From Apis mellifera (lineage: Eukaryota > Arthropoda > Insecta > Hymenoptera > Apidae): a stretch of 64,000 bases of DNA. The stretch covers positions 7,708,963-7,772,962 of the forward strand of contig NC_037643.1 in assembly GCF_003254395.2 (NCBI RefSeq). The letters are read 5' to 3'. Under the pieces are notes generated by a model that saw only the letters and a list, made by a program, of their open reading frames with translations, had not been told where the DNA came from and ran no database searches. Shown here piece by piece: positions 26,635 to 38,412 of the stretch. Position numbers and translations under genes: made by a program. The stretch's first letter is position 1. Each line of letters opens with the position of its first letter.

Positions 26635-27066
26635 AGAGGGGGTGCAAGAGAGGCTTTGTCAAGCCCTCTGTGGCAGGAACGAGTGGGCGTGCACGAATAC
26701 CACGGATCGCTAATACAACGTGGGACGAATCAGCGGTGATGTCTCATCGTCATCCCTCTAGAGTTACTTGACATACCCCCCAGTCAGCGCATTTCTAATG
26801 TGAATCGAACCGGTCGTACGTGGATCTCGCGTGCAGCTTTATGAATATTTTAAGCCGGGCTTGACCCAGATTGTCCTCGCAACAGGAAAACCAACCTGCC
26901 CTCGGCTCGTTCCTTTCAACCCTCTTTTGCCTTATCCCTTTTCGAATCCGTATTTCGTCTTCCTATGGTCTCGTCTTTCCTTTTCCTTTTCCCCATCCCT
27001 TTGTCGCACGCGTTTTCCTCGTCGCCGCTTCTTCCTCGTTTTCTCATTTATCGCGTCGGTCAACTC

Positions 27067-27100
<34 letters not shown>
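27067..27100 (+). repeat. (CT)n microsatellite
   Basis: CT run with one TT interruption within the GC-rich island. Confidence 0.9.
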
Positions 27101-27808
27101 TCAGCGTCGTTAACGCTGTCTCCGTCGTTTCGGGTCGCCTATCCCTCTCTCTCTCCTCCAGCTTCTCGGTTACCCGTCTCTTCCCCTCTGTTCTCTGTGG
27201 CGCTGGAACGCCTACGGTCGATCGATTCGTTTCCAGGAAACATGAAAGAACGAGTTCGGCGAACGTGATTCATCGATTTCTGTTTCAGCGAGAGAGGAGC
27301 ACCGTGGAACGCCGTCAGTGAACGAATGGGATATCGTAAACGGTATCGACTATCAGAATGGAACAATTATCGCGGCCGCAATTATCCGGCCACGCTCCCC
27401 GATTAATAACACTCTTTCCCCTCCCCCTTTATTCAGTAATCACGATATCTATAATTCCCTTCCATTCCCAGATGGCTACATCTTCCCTCCTGTGTTTCGT
27501 TCCATCACATATTTTAAATATACTCGAATCGACTGTAACTATTGCTCGAATCCAAAAAGCGTTTACCCGGCGGATTTTTATCCCAGTTCGACCCACGAGG
27601 CCGATATTGCACACCCACCCCTGTCCTCTCCCCTGGTGAAGGGGGTGGCGCGTGAAGAAGTCCTGGAAATCTTCAAGGTCGTTGCCACACGAGTTAAAGC
27701 CTCGTTTCGAACGTGTGCACGCAGCATAACGTCGGCTACGTCAACCACGCCGCCTTGGCTTCCCAGGCCAACTTTCATTGAGCGTTCCCGTGTTGGCTAT
27801 GCGCCAAG

Positions 27809-27816
27809 TGACGTCA
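27809..27816. promoter_or_regulatory. CRE palindrome TGACGTCA
   Basis: Perfect CREB/ATF consensus within the GC-rich island. Two other perfect copies exist in the window (21142-21149 and 60212-60219). A rough composition estimate gives fewer than one expected by chance, so this one, in a promoter-like context, is the most credible. Confidence 0.3.
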
Positions 27817-28675
27817 CCGGCACAAGAGGGAGGGATGGGATTCCGAGGGAGGGGAGGGATTGCCAGCGATGGATGTGCAGTGGTCGAGGGAGGAGAGGGG
27901 AAAGCGGCGATAGTAGCGATAGCTCGTGCGCGACACCGGGGTTTCGAGTTGACTCGGGAGTCAAGAAAATCAAAGGGAGGATGATGATACCACCAACCCC
28001 CTTAAAAACGTGCAACTCGCCCGTGCAACCGCGTAATCCAATTTGTTCCATTCTCTCGAGGGAATATCTGGTAAACGGCGGCGACAACGACTATATACTC
28101 TCTCTCTCTTTCTTGCTTTTGTCTCGTTTCCACTTTTACACATCTATCTCTCCCTTTATTACGAGAAGGTAAAGTTTAATTAGAAGCTTAAAGTTTCATC
28201 GATTAGTTTCGTAATTTCTGAATCAACCTACGAACGGTGTTATCGTCGACATCCACGTTTCTGATATTTTACGATGGACAGAGAGCGCCCCGTAAAATCG
28301 GATATTGCGTTTATAACGTTGGCCCCGTGATACGGGGGAAGCGTTTAATATCCGTCCAAGCGTCGGCGCCGAATGTCTTTGTTTCCGAACGTGGGATGGA
28401 TTTCGCGCCGTGTATCGAATCCAACGTTATACGCTTCCCTCGTTTAAGTATAAATCTGTTATACGCTCGAGTCGGTCTTCTAGGGAAAAGAAAAAAAGAA
28501 AAAATAGGAAAGGAGTGGAGGAATACTTACGTGGAAAATGAAATATATATATATAGCGGCGTGATTAAAGCCTATCGTTCGCTTACGGAGAGATTACGGA
28601 GAGAAACGTAGGAGGAGGGGTTGCGCCTGCCAGCCAAAGACTGACACGAGTATATTCGGGTTGTGTTGTGTAAAA

Positions 28676-28706
28676 AAGAAGAAGAAAAAGAAGAAGAAGA
28701 AGAAGG
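28676..28706 (+). repeat. (GAA)n trinucleotide repeat
   Basis: About ten GAA units with one AAA interruption. Confidence 0.9.
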
Positions 28707-31190
28707 GGTGGCTCGCCGCACGTGACTGAATTGCGACCCCTGTATCCGAGGTAAGGCTGCCCTCTCTAATTTAATTTGTTCGACCCTCCGTCGAAAGACA
28801 AGATGCACTTGGTGCACTTCGTGCGGAAAAAACAAACAGGGGCCGCCTTCCCTTTTCACTTTCCTTTTTCTTCCCTCTCGTCACCTTTATTCGCGATTCG
28901 CAATCCGATTCCGGGCCGTTACGATTCCATTTCGAATTCGAAATGGCTCGTTTGAAAAAAAAAAAAAGGATGATCTCGACGATTTCTTCCCGATAGGAAA
29001 ATGGGTTTAAAAATATGGTGAAACGAATATCGTTATATACCGATATCCACCGCGATACGGTGGAAAATTAGCGGATGGAATATAAGGAGGGAGTATAAAG
29101 TTACTTTTAATCGAAGATCGATATTTGATTATAGAGATCGACGTTTCTCCACATTTCTCTTCGTCTTTTTTTTTCTCTACTCTTTAACGGGATTACAGGA
29201 ATTGTTTCTTAAACGAGGATAGAAAAGATTGGTCTATCTATTACTGCGATTAGTTTTTCTTTTTTTTATGAAATTACGTTAAGGTGTTAAAATTTTGACA
29301 CGAGATCTTATTATTTGTCAATTTCAGAGACCAAAGTAGAACGTGGAGAAAAAAGGGAAGGAAAAGAAAGAAATCGTTCTTTCTTTCTCTGCTTTCAACT
29401 TCTGCTTCATTTAATACGAACTTGAATTGCTCGAACTTAATGAATATTAACTTTCATCTTTGTTTTGGCCTTTGAAATCTAAAAATATCCCACGAATATA
29501 TTGATATTCTAATACAATTTAATTTTTTTTGCATTACGGAGGAATGAAATGTTACAACGAGCACGAATTTTGTTAAATAAATCGATTATCGAATGTTCTT
29601 GCAAATTTACGAAGACTATTGAACCATTAAAAGTGGAAAAACTGTAGAATTGTACAAGGTTATAAAAATCAAGGATTGGTTTGTTATAAAAACGAATTAA
29701 AATTAACAATAAATAATTAAATTCGATCAAAGAGAAAGGAATATAGAAGGGACTAGAAATCGATAAACATAAATGGATAAAAAAAAAAAAAAGAGAATTT
29801 GGAATCAGGTACACCAATTTAACTCGGAGAAAGCGAAAAATATTTTTGTTGAATGCAAGAATGCATTCACGCCCCGTTTCTTCTATTCGTAGATTTTCCC
29901 AGTAGATAAAGGACCCGTCCAATTTAATTAGCATGAATTCTCTTTTATCGCCGTATGAAAGTGCATTGGACCGGGTGCTGGCAAATGAAAAAAGAGCTAG
30001 AAATAAAGAAATTCTTAGATTGGAATTCTCCCGGTGAGAATGCATGGTGGGTTCAAGAACTTGCCTCGTAGAAAGGCAACTAAGAAACGGTAAGATAAAC
30101 CTTAATTTCGTTGTTTCAAGGTAAAAAAAAAAAAAGAAAAAATTCGATTCCTTCGCGATCAAAAGGATCTCGAAGCGAAACAAATTTAAACGGAACAATT
30201 ATTTTAAGACTCTATTTGAATAAATAATTTAGTGAAAGATTTTCCTGTTAACGTGTCATTAATGGAATTAATTAAACTGAAACTATATAATTAACACGAT
30301 TATGCATACACACGTATAATGTCACACGTAATATTATCTTAGAAAAAAAAAAATTCATCCCTCTAGAAAAATTCCAATGAAAATTTGTACATAAGTAGAA
30401 TACGATATATTTTTCGACTGAAAATCACTTCGAGAGAGATCAATTCAACATAAGTTCACTCGAAGATATAATTTTTCACAATAATGGACTATTAAAAGTC
30501 TAATTTTACAGCTCAAAAAAATTTTATTTCATCTCTTAACCGTCAAGGTTAAGATTTCGAAGTGATATTCCATCGGTAAAAAAAAAAATTGCTCCGCATA
30601 TAATCCATTCTACATCATAAAGCAGACTTTTGCCAATTGTATATCGCACACTCTCAAGAACTCTTACACGGAAAAGAAAGATAAATTGCATAAATGAAAC
30701 AAACATCACGATACGTATAAGCGTAATTTTTCCTTTTCTCGCCATCGAGACGACGCATGGAAACAATCTTACAGTCCGACAATTCCGTCGTAAAGAACGT
30801 ATCCATTTGCCAAGTAAAATTATTCCACACGAGCAATTTGTCATACGACAATTTCTAAGCGATGGCCAACTTACTTTATACACGCGAATCGATATCGTCG
30901 AGGCGTCCCCGTTGCAACTCGAATCGAATCGAATCGTAAGGAAAAACGAGCGAACAATTTTCGAACAATTATCCTTATAAATTAATCTTAAACAAGAAAC
31001 AAGGAGAACGTTATCGCGTGAATTCGCAAATCCACGAGGTGCTCGAGGTGTGCAATAATCGCGGAGGTCGGTTTTTCTTTCTCTTCTTCCTTCTCCTTTT
31101 TTTTTTCTTTCTCTCGACAATTAGTCGGCCATTCGATTTCCACGGAAACGAGCGTTTCCCTTCCAAATATCGAATCGATCGACGGCCCAC

Positions 31191-31219
31191 AAAGAGAGAG
31201 AAAGAGAGAGAGAGAGAGG
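31191..31219 (+). repeat. (GA)n microsatellite
   Basis: GA run with one AA interruption; on the gene strand it is CT. Confidence 0.9.
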
Positions 31220-32935
31220 GAGGGAACCGATATTTTCGCGGGGAACAATGGGAACGACTTCTGTGACCGCAAACGGAACCTTTCGCGTGCAGACATTTCG
31301 TTCTTTTACGAGTTCGACTTGCACCACCACCGTGAAAACTTCCATCGTATCCCCGACGACCGATTTTCTCCGCATAATACCCCGGGCAACCGCTATGGTG
31401 ACAGCCAGCAACCTCCCTGCCGGAAGTCCGTTTATTGTCGGAGATGGAATAAGGTTTTAGCGAGCGATTTAAAAATAGCTTCAACGTCGATTCCGGGAAT
31501 TTTTTTTAATAAATCCGATTTAAAAAGAGTGTAAATGCGAATATTATATAAGTATTGTATCTCGTGTAATAGGCTCTTGCGATTTCTACCAATTCTTTGA
31601 TTATTGTATATCGAACTCGCCCTCCAATCTAGCATCTTACTATCAGTAAATTGGACAAGCTTGTTGATAAATCCACTGGCAGATCCCCTCAGTTTTGTGT
31701 AAATACACGTATCACGATACACGCAATATATCTCTCCAATATAACGCGAATAAATTCGTTTGATTCCTCCATATCGTGAATATTAATTCACCAGCTACCT
31801 TTAACATTTTGCACCATGATTGTGTTTCTTCGCGAGAAGGAACAAAAAAAGAAAAAAAGAGAGAAACAACTAATCGACGATCGATTGACGTACTATGATA
31901 TTAAAGAAGATCTAATCTAATTCCAAGATCGATTCGTGACAATTTTGTTGTAATCGTCCCGATAAAAGCGAAATTCTACGATCCATTTAGACGTGTTTCG
32001 TTATATATAGCAACGCGATACATCGATCTGATTTCCACCATTGAAAATGGTGAATTAACTTAACTTAAGATACCATTGGCACGTTTCTAAATCTAATTCC
32101 TCCGACTCTAAGTACGTTTTCTCAATTGTAACTTTTTTTTTATTAACCTCGCTCCGCTATTGTCGCCGATAGAATTATCTCGAAGCGTGGGAGAAAGTTT
32201 TTCTCGCGAGAGAAAAGAAAAAAAAAAGGAGGGAAACATTGCAGAGAACGAAGCATGAAATTGTATCTGTCCACGTCGAAAGGTATTGCGCGTAATTACA
32301 TCCGCTATCGTTACTCTTCCGAATTAACAAGAAACTGTACGAACGTTATCGATATACAGGAGGAGAAGATGGAGGAGATAAGGGAATCGGAACGGGAAAG
32401 ATCGAATCAAATGTTAGCCGCACTCTCCAATTACCGACGAATCATGCTCGGAATAAAATTGAATCGAGAAAAATTCTCGATCTGATCAAACGATTTATAA
32501 ATGTGTTTATATTCGCGCTTGAATCGAACGAGACGATGAATTTCTTCCTATAGCAAATTAATTCTTGGCCAATTAGAAATTACGATTGGTTATTATAGGG
32601 ATATTTTTAGGAACTTTTTGTGTAATAATTACTTATCATTCGAATATTCGAATGTAAATTAAAATACGAGTATTCGGATCTCGATTGAATGAATATACAA
32701 ATATTTGGATATATATATGAATATAAGTGAAGAAAAATATGAAGAGATCGCTCGAGACGGAATTCGATATCGGGTCGGTGCAATTTGGAATTCTCTTTCT
32801 CGCCTATTCTTTATTATTTTGCTTTTATATCTAATATCCTGAACCAAGATTCGCTTTTAACCGTAAAATATTCTTCTAATACATGTAAAATCCACTTCTG
32901 AAAAAGAAAATAAGAGTTCGAAATTCTAATCTAAA

Positions 32936-32956
32936 CCTAACCTAAAACTCTAACCT
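32936..32956 (-). repeat. short interstitial TTAGG-type (CCTAA) units
   Basis: Two adjacent CCTAA units at 32936-32945 with a third in TAACCTAAAG just beyond (32953-32957). TTAGG is the telomere repeat of most insects, including bees. With so few copies this may be chance. Confidence 0.25.
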
Positions 32957-35295
32957 AAAGACTCTAAGATTTGTATTCAAGGTATTCTCCTATTTTTCAC
33001 CGTTTTTTCTTTCCTATATCGCTTATGATTCAACATAACATTTCCGACATTCGTCTTCCAAATCACAAATTTCATAAATCCAAACGTAAACGTTTTCTAC
33101 GAGCACCCAATTCCACTTTTCAGAACAAAAAAAAAATATAAGAAAAACTTACTTGATATTCGAACCCAAATCTTCTTCGGTCAGCAATTCGGAACTTTAA
33201 ACTCACACTCAAGATGTTCCTTCACTCATTCCTTCCAAATCGGTCGCGGTTTTTCACGGTATCGCATTTTATTTCTCGAAAAGTCGCGGCGAAAAACACT
33301 AGCCTCCACCGGTAATCGTATTATCGAACCGGGTTGGACCGATGCACCAGACCAATCAGGTGCACGGACGACATCATGGGGGGCTAACCTAAAACTCGTT
33401 ACACGCATCCATCGAGCGTGCAACCCGGTCGTCGATTGATTTCGAGGTTCGTTCGATGTGTAAACACTTCTGTTTCAGTTTCATTTCACGTTTCGTACGG
33501 CGGACTTCGCGAGAATATCAAGTCGTTTCGATGATCCACTCGATGCCACGCGCGCGATACCCCGATCGATCCAGAACGGATCAACGCTTGGGCGAAATAA
33601 ACTGGCGCGAATCAAACGGCCCGTGTAATCGTTATGTTTCTTTGAGCGCGTACACCCTTACTCCCGATCCTTGTTATATTTGGTTATCGATCTCCGAGAT
33701 TGGTTTAAAACGATTCATAAATATGTATTAAGCCGTTCGAAGAAAGTACTTTTCGCATTTTTGCTGTAAGTTCTTAACCTACGATCTGTGAAATTGTACG
33801 ATTGAATTTAAAATTTCCCGCTTTTTATCATAATTAATATCATCTTGATCAAATCTATTATGATTTCTCGCAAGCAAAGTGGAATCAAGTTTCTTCTTCG
33901 ATTTAGAAAAATATTTTCTTAATATGATAAAATAACGCAACATTTCGAACCACTCAGTTTTTAAAATATTTTCCAACATCATATTCGCGAGAGATAGATC
34001 AATGCGAAATCCCGCAACAACAACGTATCGTGTCACCGATCTATCAATATGATTTTTCAAACCAGACATTTGCAGTCGTGTTCGTTCTCTCTCTCTCTCT
34101 TATTTTTTTCCTTTTTCTTTTTTTATAAAACGGCCTTCTCTATCAGTAACACTCACGCGATGCCATTTAAACGGATGCCAGGATACCGTGTGTGTGTATG
34201 TATACTCCATGCCCTTATTTTGCCACACTTCCTTTTTTTCTTTCCTCACGTTGTAAAATCAAGCAAAGTTTATGCTCAATGGAGCGTGATCCCGCGGTAT
34301 TTACGGGAAAAATCGTTGGAAAAATAAGGGGCGGGAGGGTACGAATAAAAAATTCGCGACGCTTTTAACGCAGCTATCCTCGCAGGAGTACCTTCGAATC
34401 CTTCTTCTTCATAGATAAATGTTACGAGATTTCGCCATAAAAAGTGTATAAGTGAACATCTTCATAAAATCGTCTCTCGTTTGAAAAAGCTTCCCTTGCG
34501 CTCCAAGTTGAAATACGAGGATTTTGATTAATTAAGTCTTTTTTAGAGATAGTTAATTCGTTGGAACATTCACTGATATTTGTTGGAAGAACTATTTCAT
34601 GTATTCCTTATGTATTTATCTTGAACTACTCATCAAAAATTAATATCTAAACCTTCTATATTCTTGTTGACGTGTCAAACGTATTAAGTGAAGATGATTC
34701 GTTCATAATTCCAAAGATATTGATATTTCAAAATCTCTATAGTCATTCCATATATCCATAGATCAAAAGATTGGCGAAACGTCAAGGATCGGGAACATCG
34801 GGTGGTAAATCTCGAACGAATTAAACGAATGTTCGTTTCGAAAAATTGGCACGTTATTTTCTCTTCTCTTACATCGTGACGAAAGTCTCGTTTAACAACG
34901 CTCGATGTACACAGCGCGAACACCTCTATCGCGATAAGAGGATCACGCGCGCGTGATGAATATCGGGACACGCGCCGCCTGAAATCGATCCCCGAAATAA
35001 TACGAGAACCAGCGGGTTGGGATCAAGTGACAGACTTGGGGGTGACCAACCCGTTTTGGTCAAAGGTACGAGGGGGGGAGGGGATGATGGTTGCATGCAA
35101 CGATGTTTAGAAATTAATCTGCAGGGCTGAGGCAGAAATCTAGCTGGCTACACGTATCAATTAGTGTACCGTGTTGGTGAGGTCTGGTGGCTGTGTGTTG
35201 CTGTTCGTGTCTCGCGTGCTGTCAGGGGGTGTTGTGTGTTCTTGTTTCCCCGCCGACACCGTGATCGTTGTATCGTGGGGCTGCTTAGACGTTAC

Positions 35296-35413
35296 CTCAT
35301 TCATGTAGGACACTTCTGATAAGGGGACGTAGTAGTAGCCCAGGAAACGATCCCACAGGAAACCCTTGCACCAGACCTCCACCACAAGGCCCGTGTTCAT
35401 GTCGTTCGTCTCG
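35296..35413 (-). CDS. unc-13: unc-13 internal coding exon, middle of C2A domain
   Basis: Minus-strand exon of 118 nt between acceptor TTTGCAG (35420-35414) and donor GTAACG (35295-35290). Its first base completes the Phe codon begun in the exon at 38074, giving DFLF-ETNDMNTGLVVEVWCKG, then WDRFLGYYYVPL and SYMNE; it ends in phase 0. In Munc13 the equivalent stretch is the strand GLTVEVWNKG followed by WIPL (family knowledge). The loop after VEVW, which in Ca2+-binding C2 domains carries several Asp residues, has a single acidic residue here (the Asp of WDR). This fits the known Ca2+-independent character of Munc13 C2A. The frame stays open for 45 codons past the donor to a TAA at 35161-35163, so intron retention would append a hydrophilic Thr/Pro/Gln-rich tail instead of finishing the domain (see findings). 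Confidence 0.95.
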
Positions 35414-36352
35414 CTGCAAATAAAGTAAAAATAATAACGAGTTTAATTAATTATAAGCAAGATGATGGTAAACACTACGATCGAGGGAATCAGTGTTCGT
35501 ATGCAAGAAGAAGGATCAAAGATTAGATAGAGAGAGATATATATATGAACGAGGATGGAAGGAGAGAATCGAATTTTCACGTATCCCTAAGATTATGGGG
35601 CTTCGAGTTTAAACGTTGGACTTGGGAACAATTCGTCGACTGACTGGAAAACTTAATTAAAGACGGAAGATTCGAATTCGAATCACGAAGCGACTCGATC
35701 CCTTCCTTTTAAAACCAAAAGCGCAAACTCGTCCCTTTCTCGTTCTATATTCGATGCGTAATCATTAAACAATCAGAAAATCGGCAAACGGACAAATATA
35801 GACTCGAATCATTCCAATAATTCGCAATTTGCTTAATTAAAACTCCGATCGACGAGCACGAACGAGGATAAATTCGCCCGTAAAATCGGAAGAGCAAAGA
35901 GCGGAGCGAATGCAATTAACCGATTCTTTCAACCCGCTGTTATTATTTTCCCGCATCGATCGAGCGAGAAATAGAGGCGTCGTGAACGAAGCGCGATCGA
36001 ATCGCACGAAATTCTAAATCGGGATACAAGATCGATCCCGCATTCGGAGCGCATCCTCCTTATTTTCGGCACACGGGGTGGGGGGAGGCAGAGTGTACGT
36101 TCCGTCGCACAGGTTAAATAAAATACGATTTTAAATGGGCCGCGCACGCGGGGATTGGGGGCGGTTGGTCGAATGAAAAAAGTGGGTTAAAGGTTCGCAA
36201 CTTGGCAACTTGAGGATTTAACGGCGCCAGTAAGGATATTTGAGAAAGCTAAGATCCAAAATTCTCCTATTTCCTATCCTCACGAGTCCTCCCGCGATTG
36301 TCCTCCTTATATATTTTAGACGGTCGATCAATAGAGCTGGTCCGTGTGCCCT

Positions 36353-36376
36353 CCTCTCTCTCTCTCTCTCTCTCTC
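36353..36376 (+). repeat. (CT)n microsatellite
   Basis: Clean CT run within the 2.7-kb unc-13 intron. Confidence 0.9.
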
Positions 36377-37659
36377 GACGTCCACTCGACTCGATCTTAT
36401 TTCAACGAAACGAAAGATCCTTTAGAAACGTAAATCCGGGTCTACGCGTTTCTCGACACGGGATGCGAATTGTGAGAGGGAGGGGAGTAGAAGAAAAATT
36501 GGTTAGCCGTTTGTTCGTCGAATTGTACGCGTGTCAGATATGCGGATCACGTTGCATAACTTGGCACAACTTGATAGACTTTCGTTCGTCTTTGGAAAGT
36601 CTATGCGAATCGACGAAGTTGCGTGAACCACTCTCGTATCGAATTCGAAAGACGATGATAGTATTCGTTATTTTTGCTCGAATTATTAAAAATTTTTTCG
36701 TTTCGTTGAGATTTCCTCCTGTTCCGTTATCAATAAGATACTTTTTTAAACAATTTACGTTTTCATAATCATGGTTAAATAAATGGGATCTAATAAAAAT
36801 TTTGATCAATCTTCCAAATTTTGTATACATTTATAATCCTCTTATAAACGTATTTCGTTCGATTCTCCCTAATTCCAGAAGATCTCTCGAATCTCTTTTT
36901 TAACTCAAATTTTTCAATGAAATGTTTTTAAAAATACAAATTGACAGCGAACGAAATCGCGCTGCACCGTCCACAAATACAGATTTAACAAACACGTATA
37001 ATTGTTTCGAAGCTCGTTGTTTATCGTTCCATCGTTTATTATCGAAATAAATAAACAACATTTTTTCAACGAGTTTACACGAATATATATCTGTATCGAT
37101 AATCGGGAATAAAATCACGAGCGAGAAGGAGCGTGATTTCATTGAAGAATGTAAAAGTTCCCGGTGAATAGAGCGGATGCGAGAAAGAGAAATGGGGGGA
37201 GAGGAGGGGAAGGAAAGGAAAGGGGTGTGATGGTATAAAAACCGGGCTAATAATAAAGACCGGCCGCAAATACTTGAACAAGTATTACAACCACCATCGT
37301 CCCTACTTTTTATAAATAAACAGATCGCATTCCACGCCTCCTCCCTCCGCCGGTGTCCATATTCTGCTCGCTGATAATACGATAAAGATGCACGGTGAAA
37401 AAGAAAAAATTATCCGTCGACAAAATTATTCCAAAGCGTAATTATACAGCGCGTATATAATTATATAGCTCGACAAAAAGCGAGAGATCGATACTCGAAC
37501 GAGAAAATATCACGGGGTTGAGGGAAGGAAAAGGAAGGAGGAGAAGACGGAGGGAAACGGAAATGGGGAGGAACGATTAAAACCGGAAACACGACTCGTT
37601 AGATGGGATAATCGCGAGTGTCTGGCCGGTGTCTTCGGTTTAGCTTGCACGTTTGTTTC

Positions 37660-37673
37660 TACAGGGTGTCTCG
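37660..37673 (+). mobile_element. solo mariner-like terminal end
   Basis: TACAGGGTGTCTCG matches the CAGGGTGTC-type end seen in many insect mariner elements. I found no matching inverted partner within about 1 kb on either side, so it is either an eroded element or a chance match. Confidence 0.25.
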
Positions 37674-38073
37674 TCGATTTGAATTTTATTTTATTCGTCG
37701 TATTTCTGTCATATTTTTCGCGTTTTAAAGACAAGGAAGAACGGAAGAGTGTCGCTTTGCTTTTTTAAAAGAAGAAATAAATTTTCTAGTACAACGTGAA
37801 ATGCCAACTAAATAGTGAACAACACTTTAGGTTTAGAATGAAGTTGGATAAATTTTCATTCAACTAGAGACTCTATTATAACAACCCAATATTATAGTTC
37901 ATTTTTCTATTGATTGGATTATGGATTGGATTATGTAAAAAAATTACATTTAATGTCCAGCAAATATCCACTCGTAGCTTATATTACTTGCACAAGATTT
38001 AAAACACAATTTTATCCGATAAAATATCGAATTAACAAAATTACAAGATTAAAAAACGAGAAAACATACTTAC

Positions 38074-38176
38074 AAAAGAAAGTCTTGCTCCCAGCATGGA
38101 TTGGCCCCTTTCACCGTGACTGTCGTCGACTTCACATTTTGCAGCTTCAGTGTTACGTACGAGTTGAATTGTTCCG
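38074..38176 (-). CDS. unc-13: unc-13 internal coding exon, first half of C2A domain
   Basis: Minus-strand exon bounded by acceptor TTTCAG (38182-38177) and donor GTAAGT (38073-38068). It is 103 nt: 2 nt finishing a codon, 33 codons, then 2 nt of a split Phe codon. The reading begins EQFNSYVTLKLQNVKSTT and, after a short strand, contains NPCWEQDFLF. This is the beta2-beta4 part of the Munc13/UNC-13 N-terminal C2A domain; mammalian Munc13-1 has the closely matching YVTLKVQNVKSTT and WEQDFMFE (from memory of the family). UNC-13 proteins prime synaptic vesicles by opening syntaxin, and C2A directs dimerisation or RIM binding at the active zone. The first C2A strand must come from an upstream exon ending in phase 1, which I could not place securely. 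Splice sites, phase and homology all agree, so the call is strong. Which paralogue name a database would use is less certain. Confidence 0.95.
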
Positions 38177-38391
38177 CTGAAATCGTTGCAAATCAGTCTT
38201 GAATCGTGTCCACCGCCACGTAAAACCGTGGTCACCTCCACGAGCGAGGGAGATTATGCGACTCCCCGATTGATCGAGCAAAGAGGACGAAGCGCGTAAA
38301 CCGCCCCTCGTAAAAGAAATCTGTCTCTCGCGGAAATGGAAACGTTGACGTTGATAAATAGGCCGGGGACCACGGGAGGAAGGGAAGGATA

Positions 38392-38412
38392 TGTGTGTGT
38401 GTGTGTGTGTGG
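38392..38412 (+). repeat. (GT)n microsatellite
   Basis: Ten GT units about 215 bp upstream, on the gene strand, of the unc-13 exon at 38176. Confidence 0.95.

Larger units (their letters stand above)
26400..28070. promoter_or_regulatory. GC- and CpG-rich island inside the 21-kb intron
   Basis: The base composition shifts sharply from the surrounding AT-rich intron. The island contains a 15-base G run (26620-26634), a CT run (27067-27100), a perfect CRE palindrome TGACGTCA (27809-27816) and a plus-strand open frame of nearly 300 codons (to 28172). Internal promoters are usual in unc-13 genes, so this is a candidate alternative promoter or enhancer. No TATA element or clear first exon was identified. 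Confidence 0.3.
14344..35295 (-). other. unc-13: unc-13 giant intron inside the C2A coding region
   Basis: A 20,952-bp phase-0 GT...AG intron separating SYMNE from EGSGQW. Contents, reading up in coordinate: GC-rich stretch with an odd palindrome (15180-15790), repeat-hairpin (15979-16086), unstructured AT-rich DNA (16100-22700) with scattered homopolymers, a plus-strand TATAAAAG (22746-22753), a possible alternative first exon (24698-24742), a CA run (25736-25749), a GC-rich island (26400-28070), AT-rich DNA with a long minus-strand open frame (29509-30198), a GA run (31191-31219), and degenerate CCTAA units (32936-32956). No gene of known family was recognised within it on either strand. 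Confidence 0.88.
35414..38073 (-). other. unc-13: unc-13 intron between the first two C2A exons
   Basis: A 2,660-bp GT...AG intron on the minus strand, splitting a Phe codon (phase 2). It is unremarkable AT-rich sequence with a CT microsatellite at 36353-36376 and a solo mariner-type end (TACAGGGTGTCTCG) at 37660-37673. A GC-richer stretch at 35850-36240 shows no coding signature. No other exon is supported inside it. Confidence 0.9.

Noticed and set aside
27060..27320. Ser/Leu-rich plus-strand frames (118 and 145 codons)
   Set aside because: Result from the CT microsatellite at 27067-27100.
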